A DNA stretch of 64,000 nt from Guadua angustifolia (GCA_036346375.1 CM070512.1:38920466-38984465), one strand, 5' to 3'. Positions 10,731-24,100 are shown, numbered from the stretch's first letter. The notes: generated by a model not told the origin, from the letters alone. A program made the numbers and translations.

Positions 10731-11800
10731 TCTATTTTTATTGATCGCTTTCTATGTATGTGTGAGATTTCTATGTATGTGTGAGATTTCTATGTATGTG
10801 TGAGATTTCTATGTATATGTGAAGTTTGAAATGTATATGTATCATGTCAAATGAATATGTATCATGTGAATTATTCTAAGTTGTCAAGTCTTTGGAAAAG
10901 TTGTTTCATTTTCACTAAAGTAATGTTGTCACAAATTGGTCAATGATCTTTGTCCCTACTGACGAGGACGGTCTTTAAGGCAACCCGTTATCTGAGAACA
11001 ATACAAAATTGACAACTTGAGCACTATGCTAGTTGTGATGTCCCTTTTACTTGTCATTATAAGGCAAATCTTCAAATACTTATGTATGTGTGAGATTTCT
11101 ATGTATATGTGAAGTTTGAAATATATATGTATCATGTGAAATGAATATGTATCATGCGAATTATTCTAATTTCTGGTGAATTTTGAAATTTCTATTTTTA
11201 TTGATCAGTTTCTATGTATGTGTGAGATTTCTATGTATGTGTGAGATTTCTATGTATATGTGAAGTTTGAAATGTATATGTATCATGTCAAATGAATATG
11301 TATCATGTGAATTATTCTAAGTTGTCAAGTCTTTGGAAAAGTTGTTTCATTTTCACTAAAGTAATGTTGTCACAAATTGGTCAATGATCTTTGTCCCTAC
11401 CGACGAGGACGGTCTTTCTGACAACCCGTTATTTGAGAACAATACAAAATTGACAACTTGAGCACTATGCTAGTTGTGATGTCCCTTTACTTGTCATTAT
11501 AAGGCAAATCTTCCAATACTTATGTATGTGTGAGATTTCTATGTATATGTGAAGTTTGAAATATATATGTATCATGTGAAATGAATATGTATCATGTAAT
11601 TATTCTAATTTCTCGTGAATTTTGAAATTTCTATTTTTATTGATCGGTTTCTATGTATGTGTGAGATTTCTATGTATGTGTGAGATTTCTATGTATGTGT
11701 GAGATTTCTATGTATGTGTGAGATTTCTATGTATATGTGAAGTTTGAAATGTATATGTATCATGTCAAATGAATATGTATCATGTGAATTATTCTAAGTT
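10731..11800. repeat. Nested tandem repeats: about 450-bp macro-unit (about 2.4 copies) holding 17-bp micro-repeats
   Basis: A unit beginning TCTATTTTTATTGATC starts at about 10731, 11191 and 11630, giving periods of about 460 and 439 bp. Each unit opens with two to four copies of a 17-bp repeat (TTTCTATGTATGTGTGAGA). The first two full units also share TTGTCAAGTCTTTGGAAAAG and a segment with GACGAGGACGGTCTTT. The third unit is partial. Differences between units are few, so the expansion is fairly recent relative to the element. Confidence 0.88.
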
Positions 11801-11905
11801 CAGATTCATTATATATGAGAATTACAAAAGAGAAAATTCGACAAGTTTAAAGATCTTAAACTTGTCCTAATTTCTCTTTTGTAACTCTCAGATATAATGA
11901 ATTTG
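11801..11905. mobile_element. 105-bp foldback (MITE-like) hairpin element
   Basis: The segment is almost wholly an inverted repeat. The left arm begins CAGATTCATTATATATGAG and the reverse complement of the right arm begins CAAATTCATTATATCTGAG. About 44 of 50 positions pair, meeting at a central AGATCT. No convincing target-site duplication was found. It abuts the end of the tandem array. Confidence 0.6.
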
Positions 11906-12576
11906 ATCTAATTATACAAAATAAAATGAAAAATTTATATATACTCAATTTGTTCATATTTCGATTATAAAAATCGATCATAGCTCTATTCGATGCATCG
12001 AGCTATTTGCAGGTAAGTACCCCAAAGATCAATGAAGAAGAGGAGCGGAGGAAGCCTATGGACAAGTGGTATCAAGAAGACATCAATCAAGTCCATTTCA
12101 AGCGAGCCTCGCTTCCTCATGGCTTCGCCTTGCAACCTGACGCCTCGCCACATACATGCTTCTTGAACTTGCAGGGCTTTTTTTAAAATCATTTTAGTGT
12201 GGAATAAGAATGATTCATTATTTTTATTACAAATATATTCTTGAGTATATATAAATTTTTTCATATTATTTTTTCATTTCGAGATGTATATGTATCATAT
12301 GAATTTTTCTAATGTATAAGTATCATTTTAAAGTTACATGTGCACATGTTTGTAGCATGAGGTCACAACATCGATCACTTGATTTCCTCTCAACTCTAGC
12401 AAAATTACCATCGATAAGTATACTTGTGCTGATTTACATTAGAACATCTTGGCCGCTACCATCCTCTCTACCATCTCTTCCCTACCGCCTTCCAAGTCGC
12501 TTCGAGTAGTACTATCACTTTACATGAAATGTGATCTATTTTCGTTAATTTTCAGTGCTTCTTCTAGCCTAAGAAA
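11906..12576. other. AT-rich region before the CACTA-1 second coding sequence
   Basis: Mostly intron- or leader-like. A short coding-like stretch near 12030-12170 (CCTATGGACAAGTGGTATCA) may be an early exon, but no family motif was recognised. Confidence 0.3.
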
Positions 12577-15500
12577 TGACGATTGACGAAGAAGAATTTA
12601 TGAGAAGTTTGATTGCGGAAGTGATGATCATGAGATGGCGGAGCTGCACCCGCCATCGAGGCCAATGAGCTGCACCGCCACCGAGGCCAATGAGGTCAGC
12701 AGAGCACGATGAGGCCGGCGAGGTAACAATCAATCGATTCATGATTGTCGGTTCCACTACCATGCTAAGCCAACATCCTCGACCCGCTCATGATTGTACC
12801 ATGCTTTCAGATCGGTCAACCAGCAGCAATCACGCCACGAGGTCCAAGCAAGAAGAAGAAGGCAAGACATGTTATCACCGGTTGGCGAGACGGCCGACCT
12901 CTTGCACCCTCGGGGCGCTTGGGCGTTCAATTCGGCGTATGGCGGCACGTTAGGGACCACGTGGCAATTAGCATAGCAAAATGGGATCAGTCCTCAAGAT
13001 ACAAAGAACATGCTTTGGAACGATGTGAAGGAGACATTCACCTTCCCCAAGGGACCGAAGAGAAGGTGAAGAGTTACACTCTCAAGAAGATGGCGGTCGA
13101 TTCCGCACTTATAAAAAGAAGTGAACACGGAGTATATCAAGAAGAATCGAACGCTCGACTTCAATAAGCACCCAAAGTTGCAAGATCAGCGGGATGCGTT
13201 TAGAGATACAAGACTTTGGACGAAGGTCAAAGTTTGAGTGAGAAGAATAAGTGAATGCACAGAAGAAGAATTATCACCACCGACTCGGCCCTGGTGGTTA
13301 CCGCCATGCAATACCAAAATGGGAGAAGAGGGAACAGGACCTGCTAGCGAAGGGTATCGCACCCGCAACAACGGATTGGCTCGACAGAGCAAAGCATTGG
13401 TTCTATGCTCACGGCGGCGCCCTTGATGATAACGGCAATGCTGTGTTTGGGGAGGTGCTAAGAGATGTGGCCAGAAGGCTTGTACAGTCCATCGAGGAGA
13501 CTTCTCGAGGTAGCTTTGTGCCAAATAGGAGAACGACGCAGCTAACAAGGGCCTTGCAAAATCCAGAGCACCGGACGCGTACGAGGCGCCGGCGTTGTCC
13601 CGTGGAAGGTTGGTTTCACTGGGACGCCGAGACCTATAGGAGTAGGGCGAGGAGCAAGGCTCGACAGACACACAAACTTAGTGCGCTTGAAGAACGCTGA
13701 ATCAAACAAATGAGAGAATGCAAGAAGAGATCCAAGAGAGGTGCAGCTAGCCTTGAGCCAACAACGCGAGACGGGCCAAGAACCCCAAGTAATCCAGACA
13801 TCATTAGCCCTCCGGCAGTGAAGCAACATGGTTCCGATGGAAATTCATGAAGCGGACTTGGACAAGTATCCCGTGAGCGACATCGACACGGACACCTTGT
13901 GAGCTGCATATCCAAGCTGAACCTTACCTTCAAGGCGGCGATGGTATGGCTCACCCATTAGAGCCGGGCAGCTTATCCATGGCCAACAGATACGGTTAGG
14001 ATACTCCAAGGTCTCGGTGGAGGAGGTTCGCTGTGGTGCGAGGACCTTGACCTCGAAATTCTCGGAGGTGACGGACTACGAAGCTAGAGAGGCAAGACAC
14101 AATTTCATCCTATGGCGTAAACGGTACATAATTTTTCGAGATAACATGGACTTGTCCTCTCCGCGAAGAAGCCCGAGAAGAAACCCGTCTCCTCCCAAGA
14201 ACCTCCGACTCCTACACCACCTCCTGCGCATATAAGCCCGACAAGAAGCCCGTCTCCTACACCATCTCTGCACATATAAGCCCGAAGAAGCCCGTCTCCT
14301 CCCAAGAAGGCGCCGACTCCTACACCACCTCCCGCACATAAGCGCCACAAGAACCCCTGCTCCTCCCAAGAAGGCGCCACCAAGGAATGAAGCCAGCTCG
14401 GCCAAGAGCTCCTAAGAAGACGGGTCCTCCACCCAATCCAAGAAGTCAGTGAACTTCCAAGCGGCCAGATGATATGAACGATGAGGAGATCAAGAAGGTG
14501 GTAAAAGGAGAGGTAACTAAATTTCTAAACCCAAGTCACCAGAGAAGAAGGTTCAACTCGCATGTAAGAATTTTATAAAGGCTTAATGACTATTAAAAAT
14601 TTGAAGGATAAAAAGAAATGCCTCGCCAATCAAACTACGAAAGACATTGAGTAAGGAATGCCCCAAGAAGAAAATGTCACCGAGGGAAGAGTAAGGAGAT
14701 GCAAAAATTCTTCAAGAAACCGCCTTACCGTAAATCAAATATTAGGCACGGAAAAGATTGAGGTTGCCCAAGTAAAATGGTTATTTAAAATGGGTGGGTC
14801 ATTGGTCGTGCATGAGGAGCGCCCAAACTAACGACAAAGATGCGGCAATTTCATGAATGGTACTTGGACGCAACCAAGCATGGTCTAGAGATGTTTCGTC
14901 AAGTTTAAGCAACAAGATTTTTTTCGGTGAAGGTCAATTTGTTGTCGATCGACTACATGTATTATCTATACTGCGATGCCCTCGGCGTGAGCTTGATGGG
15001 TTGTTGGACTCTGTAAGTGTCTTAATTATTTACAAAAACTATCGTGCACTTCCTTGTACTATACTAACTTGCAAGCCTAACTAATTTCTTATGTAGCATG
15101 GAGATACAAAGATGCGAAGGATCGTATTTTCGACATAGGCTTCATGGACCCGATGAGTTATCAACGAGACAACCGTTAGAGACCACCCAAGCTTAAACAG
15201 AGACTAACGTATTCAATGCGCTAATGGGTCAAAGATATAAGTCAAAGATATATCTAGCCTACTCATTTGAGTACGTGTTTTCGCACCACCCCATTCTACT
15301 CCTTTTCATAACACGATGTTAGAACTAATTAGTTATCTATGTTGACACATCTATGTATAGTTTTCATTGGATTCTTCTTATGATCGAGCTAGATCGTAGC
15401 TCGATCACAATTATGGACTCATAAAGGAGACCGGTTGAAAAGTATCAAAACTTTATCGACATGCTCGATCGGTATTAATTCTTGTTCCTTTTATTATCGT

Positions 15501-16050
15501 ATTAGCTCTATTTCCTTCAATTTGAAACAAATTCTAATCATGTACAATTCAGAATCACATGTGTAGTGCATTCACGGTTCCGTGCTAAAAACGTATGATT
15601 CAAGGAGAAATTTGACATTACAATTGCCTCTCGTGTAACGTATATCATAATGCTAGCTTTTAGTTAGTTAACTTAATTTCCTTGCATCCATTTCACGCTT
15701 TCAACTTTTTCCACCGCAGATCTTGACTCGGTAGCGGGTAACAATTTATCGGCTACTATGTATCTTGAGTTTATGCACACCCAAACCGAGCCGCCAAGCA
15801 AGCTAAAAGGCAACAAGGGGTGAGTAAATATAATTACTAGCTTTAATGATGTATAGGTACTTCTTATATCTTGTACAAGTTCAAGTATTGATTAGTTAAT
15901 GACTTAACGATAGGTGCCTCAACATTTGGCGGAACAAGGTTGAACTCTCGCCGCACGCAGTGAGAGCAATCCAAGAACAACTCGTCGGCTTTATTTACGA
16001 TGAGGTCGTAAATCCAAAAGGCGAGTTTCACTTAACCAATGTTTAATGTG
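12577..16050 (+). pseudogene. CACTA-1 second gene: Transposase_24-like protein with Ulp1/C48 protease-like C-terminus, degenerate
   Basis: The frame opens at ATG 12577 (MTIDEEEFMRSLI). Diagnostic pieces follow in changing frames: KKKKARHVITG near 12850, LPQGTEEKVKSYTLKKMA near 13040-13100, and the hallmark GPGGYRHAIPKWEKREQDLL and KHWFYAHGGALDDNG near 13280-13430. Next come RALQNPEHRTRTRRRR near 13545, an ILWRKRYII segment near 14105 and a proline/arginine-rich linker at 14150-14450. The C-terminal part has FHEWYLDATKHGLEMF near 14850, DYMYYLYCDALGVSLMGCW near 14950 and FHWILLMIELDRSSITIMDS near 15363. That last motif carries the His and Asp expected in Ulp1-type (peptidase C48) domains. It ends near VGFIYDEVVNPKGEFH around 16030. 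The catalytic Cys was not found. Many stops and frameshifts show decay. This two-part protein accompanies TNP2 in many grass CACTA elements. Confidence 0.78.
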
Positions 16051-16379
16051 TTACGCCCTTCGATAAGGACCAGTGAATTGTTTGGTTCGACATCTACGGC
16101 TAGCAAGAGCGATGCGTAAAAGATCCCGGCGAATGAAGGAAAAAAAATACTAAAGTTGTAATTAAAGTTGTGTACATATATATTGATACATTAGACGATG
16201 AGCGTAAGAACAAATATGTGTACATATTTTAATACATTAGATGTAATTAAATTTGTTAATGAATGTTCATGATTTAATTATCGTGCAAAGTGCATGATTG
16301 ATTATCTATGCTTTTAATTAGTTGTGATTTAACACACACACATATATATAATAGCTCTTGGAGAAATAGACCTATATAT

Positions 16380-16620
16380 ACAAAACATCGAAGACGGTTG
16401 GAGAAACCAACAGGCATCGATGAGGGTTCATCAAGACGGCTGGAGACACCAACCGCATCGATGAGGTCCTCAGGGTTCCCATACGCCACGTGAATCGAAC
16501 CGCATCGATACTCTATCAAGACGGTGAGTGAACCGATCGATGCCTTGAGCATCGATCCGGATGGCTCAGACGGTTCAAAACCGTACTAAAGGCGATTTTG
16601 GACCGGATCAAGGCTCTTTC
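16380..16620. repeat. CACTA-1 right subterminal repeats
   Basis: Related motifs recur: GGTTGGAGAAACCAAC near 16393, CACCAACCGCATCGATGAGG near 16447, GAACCGCATCGATAC near 16497 and ATCAAGACGGTGAGTGAACC near 16515. They match the left subterminal palindrome and the 9321-9420 structure. Such repeats are the usual binding sites for CACTA-encoded proteins. Confidence 0.75.
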
Positions 16621-16633
16621 CGTAGTAGTGAAT

Positions 16634-17009
16634 TACGGTGGAGGACGTGGACGCTGCCGTCGCGGTGATCGAGGGCCGCGGCTCGGTGCATGCAGCGGCT
16701 TGGCGCCGGATCGAGCTGAGGACTCTCCGCCGCCAACAACGCCGCCTTAGGACTAGCTAGTTAGCTCGCGATCGATGGCCCGATACATATATCCTGCCCC
16801 GCCAACAGTAGCGATCGAGTGGCATGCACATGCATCCGATCCTTGCTGCGTGCATGTGCATGTGCATGCCCACAACAGATTGCGATTTGACAACAACGAT
16901 GGCCCATCTGACCAATTCAAAAGTTTTTTTTGGGAGAAAATATGGGAACTATTGAGAACAAGATATTTTGTAGTCCCAAAATTTTTAGAAAGGTCCCGAT
17001 CTAAGAATA
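16634..17009 (+). other. Host flank between CACTA-1 and the Helitron, with a GC-rich coding-like piece
   Basis: From 16638 one frame reads VEDVDAAVAVIEGRGSVHAA and continues to a TAG near 16759, in GC-rich third-position usage typical of grass genes. I do not recognise a family, and CACTA-1 cuts its left side. Repeated GCATGCACATGCATC-type (RY-like) motifs lie at 16820-16870. The base A at 17009 is the Helitron insertion partner. Confidence 0.3.
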
Positions 17010-17679
17010 CTAGTTCAATGCCCGTATGCGTTGCTACGAAAAACAAAATTGGTAATAAAACATAAAGGTCAAGAAACAACGCATTCCCAAGACTAAAGCA
17101 CTTTACAAAATCAAGAAACAATGCATTCCCCTTACTATTCCTGAACTCAATTTACGATAAAAAATTCATGAACTCCATCAAATTGATTTCATCTACGCAA
17201 CATGACCACACATAATGTTCTTACGTAGATGATTGTATTCATGGAATGCGAGAACATGCATCAAATGTACAAAACCACTACTTTAAGCTATAGTTTGCCC
17301 AGTTTTTCTTGTCAAAACCAACAGCAAAACAAAACTAACAAAAGAAACTACAATTATCAATAATACCATCATGAATTTTGAGATCATGGGCCATTGCAAT
17401 ACCATAACAAGTTCAGAAAACAATGCCCAGTCTTGTAAATCAAAGGATAATATAGCATGATAGGGCAGCATTGCAACAGACCATGGAAGAAATCACTCAT
17501 GTGCGATAGTACATATATACATCTAGAATCTAATAGGATGGAAGAAATTAATACAGTCTGTGCTCAGATATTAAGATGGGAGACTTCAGAACTGAATACG
17601 TAGCACAGGTCTAGCTATCTACATGTGAAAGACCAATGACTTAACTTGGCATCAGAAGGGAACATAACATTGATCCATA

Positions 17680-17900
17680 GCTCGCTTTGTGCCCCAATCT
17701 CCCACCATTATCCTCACCCCAGGAGAAGACCTCCCCTTGCTTAGTAACAATGGCTGCATGTTTCTCTCCACAGCAACAGTCTGCAAGTCAAGATTCTGTG
17801 TTGAGTTCAATAACCGTGGAAGTGAAACATTGGTTTTGATACATCTCCATGATCTAACACGCTACCAACGACGCCTCCCTGCATAAAGATGTCCTTGAGA
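17680..17900 (-). pseudogene. Captured RCC1-repeat fragment (PRAF-type, PH/RCC1/FYVE relative)
   Basis: On the - strand about 17780-17685 reads GEKHAAIVTKQGEVFSWGED, then NGGRLGHK. This is a near-consensus RCC1 repeat, and the HAA.VTKQGEVFSWGE wording is typical of plant PRAF-type proteins with RCC1 and FYVE domains. Upstream, one base out of frame, STQNLDLQTVA (17810-17780) gives the preceding strand. Farther up, DIFMQGGVVGSVLDHGDVS (about 17890-17835) resembles the alternative-exon region of these genes. A one-base deletion breaks the frame. RCC1 repeats form beta-propeller blades; this piece covers about one blade and is not functional. It sits inside the Helitron, which suggests capture. 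Confidence 0.72.
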
Positions 17901-20664
17901 GAATCGGTTCCATTTGCCACATGTGATCCGTCACGATGGTTTTAGTTTAGGCATTTGGGTATTTCTTCGCTCCTTAATTTTGTCGATTAGTGTTAGTTAG
18001 CAAGAACCTCGTAAAAATTGGCAAGAATCGTAAATTAGGCTACGAGATCAAACATCTATCAACGCCAAAATGATATTTCAAAAAATAATATCACGCATTA
18101 CAATTAATATCACCATAAGTTTTTGCTAGATAGGAAAAGTGACTAAACAAGAATATGCGGTTTAAACCCTCAATATCACACGAGATAAAAAAGAACTTGC
18201 CTGCACAACTAATCCAAAGATGAACAGCTTCTCCTTCTCATAAGCATAAGCAATGGGTCTTCATAGCCCTCGTGATAAAATCCAGCAACCATTGATTCTC
18301 TTCCCCGTGCTCGGTATTAATAAGCACAAAGGATACTTACCTCAACCCATTCGTAGAAAATTCAAATTAAATCAGTTGGCCGGTAAAACTATGATGGTTC
18401 ATATGGCCATCAATGAGGCAAGCAGACGACAAACAACTGAAATAGCGAATACGTCTAAGAAATGTTAGTTGGTAAGGTAAATAGCTAATACAACTTGAAA
18501 AGAAGAGATCCATCTTAGCTCAAGATGGTGAACACAGTGTTTGAAAATAACTCGCACATCAAGACAATTCAGCCTAAACAATAGTAGTGACATATTCGGA
18601 GAGGTAGGCAACATTAGGTGAGTATTCACGAATGATAGTATTAACCAACACTATGACATAACCTAATCTCACTCATCGATAGCATTACTTGCTCAGAGCG
18701 ATGACTCCAACTAATTGCTTTTAACACACAAACTAACTCCAACTAAGTCGCTTTTAACACACAAACTAACTCTAGAGAACCAAGCCAATTTCCCACTCTA
18801 GATTACCAACAATGAGACCTAATTGGAACTCCCAGAACAGGATGCACCACAATGACCGAATAAAAATGATTTATACATAGTTAAAATGCGTAAAACTTAG
18901 AAAAACGATTATGCTCTAAGATGTCTTGCACCTTTTGTGGAAAAAGACCACAATGAACTATGTGCCTATGCTATTAGCTTTGCAAGCCTATCTCGAATTC
19001 AAGTTATACCAAAGAATATAAATAACTTTCAAACTATATGAAGAGTCGCTATACGTAATAGAACTAAAACATGAACCATTGTTGATATCAAGAGATGATA
19101 ACCACTTATTGGCAATAACTTGTATTAGAAGCGATCACATGCGAAGGGCGTAAAATGGTCAAGATTTACGAGTATGTATATGTGAATGAAGCATATAACT
19201 TTGGTGAAATGGCGAGTCTTGACTTGCTTTGATGCGAATATATGTACCTTACAAATGGCATTTTCTTAATAAACCATTCTCCAACCTAGAAGATGGATGC
19301 ACCCACCCATGAAGAAACAAATATTCCAACCGTAAATATGAATACCGGAGAAGTCAAAAACCAAGGCACGCAATGTGTCGGTCAAATAATAAGCACTTGC
19401 CATAAACATAACATGGATTGATGATAGAGAGAATTCTTTGAATTCCATATCAAGCATATAATTAAGTTTTATCAAATTTATATCTTGTAGTAGAGAATCT
19501 AAAGTCAACATTGTTTCTCATCAATTTATTAAAAAAATCAATAATATGATTTGATAATGCCATCAATATTAACTTTATATCCAATTAAAACATAAAGTAG
19601 AACGTTTTGATTGCTTTCCCAAAGGGCCTATATTTCTTAGGATTAATGGTAAGTGCATTCTTGGTACATGTTAGATGCCAACCAAATATTCCCTTTATAA
19701 TCACGCAAAGACATAACAAGTGATCCAAAGAGAATTTCGCAAACCGCAAGAATTTCCGCTTTTGACACAGTGCCTTGGGACAGTATCGTGATTCTGTAAG
19801 ACTTCAGATGGACAAGTAACTTGGGATCCGATGCAGTAGCATCCTGCACCTAGCATCAAGAACACATTTGTATCAAATGAAGGTCATTCATAAAACAACA
19901 TTACATAGGTAATGGCATAAAGAGTGTAAAGAGATGAAAAAAGCAAAGGAAAAGTTTAGTGATATCTTTTTTCTTCCATTCACTTTATTACATAAGATCA
20001 TGATCATTTCTTATGTTTACACACACCAATACAGCGGTCCTGGTACATGTGTGTGGTGTGCCTACTGCCATAGCCTTTAGTAAGAAAAGGGTATTTTAAT
20101 CTTAGAATTGGGAATGTAAAAAAGTTGCTAACACACTTGTGTACCAATCCACCCAAGACAAACCTCTCAAGTTGTCTTGAACCTTACTACATATTATTTA
20201 CTCGGATAAAGCAGAAACCGCCCACTACTAGGACCGAGAACAATAGAAGGCATTTTGTTTGCCCTAGCACTGACTAATGATAATGGTACCAAGAACATGA
20301 GAAAGCCTCAAGCATGAAATTTGAAACAAATTCGAGAAACAATTTTAATTTCTCAACTAATGGTTATGAGTAATGTTGCATTTTTGGACATATGTGTGGA
20401 TTCATTTCAGATCTACCCTATACTATCATTGGTAGCCCTTGGCAATGCAACTCTAGATGGACAGTATGACAGAAGCAACAACAACGCATTCATTCAAACA
20501 AATATAGGTACAATAAGCACTTGGCACTTAATTACAAGACAAAGGGTGGCTTACTTCAACGACGTCGGGTTCTGTTGCATATTTGTTTCAACTCGCAATC
20601 TTCATCCCACGTTGCAACTTCAAAACACAAACCAAACATTGATTTAAGGTGAAGCCCTAATAAA
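17901..20664. other. Helitron interior without recognised genes
   Basis: AT-rich sequence. Short - strand open stretches at 19266-19511 and 19643-19849 have no motif I recognise. The second (with LLVHLKSYRITILSQG) could be a remnant exon of a captured gene. Confidence 0.35.
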
Positions 20665-21110
20665 ATGGTATCAACAACGATCGAGAGACCAAGAACAAAC
20701 TTTCTTTTGCTTATTGGATATGCCTCCTTCCTTCTTCTATTGGGTCGCGCCGCTCATCATCCTCCGAATCGATCCCGCACCTTCTTTGCCGCGACGGCTG
20801 TGGCTCGTCCTTCTTCTCATCATCCTATTTGCAAAATACCAACCCACCAATTATGAAATTATTCTCGCAGGATTGCAGGCCGGCCAATGAAGTGTCTTGG
20901 TTTCAACGAAAAAGCGCTAAAATCGTGGCACGAGAAATTCCACGCGCTTTGCCTATCGAAGATGTGGCTGGATACAAGGGTATGTGGTGGATACTCGCGT
21001 ACTTTGGCGGCAGCAGGGATTCCTTGAAGGTGAACTTTTGAAGATGGTCTTGAAGTCGGTGAGGAGGCCGTCGTCAGTCGACTGCGCCCGACGCACTCCA
21101 CCTCCACCTC
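20665..21110 (-). other. Helitron interior: GC-richer gene-like segment, left of LTR-A
   Basis: Together with 26337-26870 on the other side of LTR-A, this forms one GC-rich segment. On the - strand it reads like a 5' exon of a host gene, with leader, CT-rich tracts and a possible CCACAG-GTTTGG splice donor near 26388. The open frame MEVECVGRSRLTTASSP (21107 downward) has no recognised family. Confidence 0.35.
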
Positions 21111-24100
21111 TGTGAGACCCGATTCGATGAACAGGAACCTCCATGTGATTCTTGTGCTATTCCTGGATCAAGAGCTAGCACTCACATGTTTACAACAATT
21201 GGAAATCACAACCATACAAAACATTAATTAAGCGGAAACGATTATATATAGAAATATTACAACTCGAGAGAATAAAGCAGCGAAAGAAGCAATATCTTGC
21301 AGTTTGCCCAACCGATCCCGCAGGCAACTGACCAGGCATAACTCCTTAGATAGAATACGACGAAGAAAATCCCGCAACTTACGATGAACAACTTCGAAGC
21401 TACGCTAACTCGACCACCTACAATATAATTAAGCAAGGGTGAGTACTTTACATACTCAGCAAGACTTGAGCAAACCCTACAATATATGCAGGCCATTTCA
21501 AAGGAAAGGCTACTACAGTTAATTTGCATAAAGCGAATTTCATTTGTAAATCAAGTTATTTGCAAGCGGAAATTATAAGAGCAAGATTTGATTGATAGCA
21601 AATAAATAAAGCATAGTAACACTCACAGTCCTCCATGACGTGAGCGACGAAACAACATATCCTGAAATCCAATAATGTCAGCCCTTCGACATAAAAACAC
21701 AGTTTTGCAAAACAAAAGATACCAACCCTTTTGAAATAATAAAACATTTAACATGTGCAAGTTCACCAAGACACCCATGACCGCGTGGTGCGGCTAATCA
21801 ATTAGATTTAAACTCGCAGAGGTGTACAACTGTACCCACAAGGAATGATCAACTCACGCGTCACCGTGGATCGCCATACGAGTATGCGAATGAGCGATCA
21901 TACATAGTCATTACATTACCTAGACATGGCTTTGACCAGCCGGACGTTAACCCCGCCAGAACCGTAAACACACACGCGAGTCGTGGATCCACTTTCAAGA
22001 CACCAACACAACACAACGTTTACGAACACGGCAGTATGTACACTGCTGCATTAGCAAGTAGACCTGACCGGAATACCCCGTCAGGGTAGACCTGACCGGA
22101 AAACTTGTGCTAGCTCCCGCCTACCAATGTACAAAGCCATGTCTAATTAACATAATAAGCTATGGCTACCCCATCCTCACCCTTGTGGTTTGTACGGATT
22201 TTCTTGGATCATACAACACGATGTTCGGTCCTTAGTCCGACACGGGCGACACTTCACCCTACACTATGTGCAATTCCATTCGCACATCCGGCTATTGCCA
22301 ATAATCGCCCGCATCAAAGCATAGTTTTATTTTGGGTTTGTAATCAAAGTACTAGCAACCATTTTCCCAAAACGGATCATTCAGGTTTCATGTAAAACAT
22401 TTCAGAAACAACTTTAATCATGATCATCTGCTCCTCAGATACTAAAGCATGGCTAAGCAGGTTAATATGATCGTGTATGCCCATGAAGACATTAAGTAAT
22501 GCCTAACCTTAATCTATGGCTATCAAGGTTCACATGTCATAATCATCAAAGGAGATTCACAAGACAACAGGTATAGCTACCAAAACCACAAGATAGCAAT
22601 TTACATAAAATAAACGTATGCATAAAACAATTTGATGCACAAAAGGAATATAAAATACTGGGCTCAATATGGTCAAAGGATGCTTGCCTTGCTTAATTAC
22701 TGATTACGATGAAGACGAGGATTGCGGTTGACGAAGACGACGGAGACTAGAGACGTCGGGTTCTACACGTCGAACAACGGAAACAATGCAAATAAAAGAC
22801 TTCAATAAGAGCAAAAGAAATAGATAGCAAAACAAATAAACTCTTTACAAGAACAGGGATTGCCCTTTTATGAATTTATTAATCTTATTTTACGAATTCA
22901 AGATGCAAAGATTGATTAGATTAATAGAATTAAGCATTAGTTGAAATGTTTATATATTTTACTATTCATAATATGAGTTCTGCCAATATTTATTACTTAC
23001 AGGTTTTGCTCTATTAGGATTCAGATTCAAAGAAAGATGAAATAAGAATATTTTCTTAGATTGCAGTAGATTATATCTTGAAGATCATTTCTAAGCTGTT
23101 CTTTACTAAATTCGGATTTAGATGAGTTGCTTTGCGACTTAATGAAAAGGCTTAAATGATCATATTAGATTACGACTAGATAGTTCTTTACCTTTGATTG
23201 ATTTCGCTTAGAATTAGTTTTATACAAGTTAGATCTACTGATTTAGGTTACTGATAGCATTTCCATCATATTTGAGAAGGTTCTGGTGATAAAAATAACT
23301 TAACTACGGATTCCTTCATTATTACCTAAAGTTTATTCATTCGTATTAAGGTCTAAAGTAATGTGAATATTTAGGGTCATTAAGCTATTAAGATTACTAT
23401 GTAATTTACGGTAAAATATGGTTATTTCTTCATGATAAGACGATTCATACTTTGTATAACCATCCTAAGCTAATTCCATAAATTTTTGGCTTTGGCTGAT
23501 ACATTATATTCATGGTTGAAAAGGCTTAAGTGGCATTACGAAGTTTACACTGTTTGGAATCGGCAGGAAAGCAAAACAAAAGGTTATCACTTATGGGTTT
23601 TGAGCTAATAATATTAATATGCAAATCTTGGTAAAATGGGAATATCTTTTTACAACGGGGTGGCCTACACTTTAAAGAATACTACTAAACTAGTTACACA
23701 AGTTTTAAGGTTTGGCTTAGATATTGTATTTACTGACGAAAAAGCTTAAGTGACAACTAAAGCTTACGATTCACCGAATCGGCCAAAAGGTAAAGTAGAG
23801 GATTAACGATTAAGGGTTTTGGACCAACTAGATTTAGATGAAAAGCATGTTGAATATAAAATATTTTTCTAGAATCTGGTAGAGTAAACTTTGTAGAGCA
23901 GTACTAAATGGATCTAATAGATTTTAGTATTTGGATGAGTTATTTTACCTATTGCTGAAATAGTCTAAATGACCATGTTGGTAATCTTAATTCGGCCACG
24001 ATTCAAACTTAGTTTCTAACTACACTAAACATGATCTTTGATTCATTTTTCAGGTGTTAGTAGGTAGAAATCCTAGAATTGTTTTAAAGTTGATTTGGCA

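Larger units (their letters stand above)
3698..16630 (+). mobile_element. CACTA-1: large CACTA (En/Spm) DNA transposon
   Basis: The left end reads CACTACTCTGAATCC, and the reverse complement of the right end reads CACTACTACGGAAAG. Both sides are flanked by the 3-bp duplication AAT (3695-3697 and 16631-16633). CACTA ends with a 3-bp TSD are diagnostic of this superfamily. Terminal-inverted-repeat similarity beyond CACTACT is imperfect. Subterminal regions (3.7-3.95 kb and 16.38-16.62 kb) carry repeats of a CCGCATCGATG-type motif in both orientations. The interior holds a TNP2 gene remnant (5134-8287) and a second gene remnant (12577-16050), both on +. The length of 12,933 bp fits large grass CACTA elements. 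Both genes are broken, so the copy is probably non-autonomous now. Confidence 0.88.
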
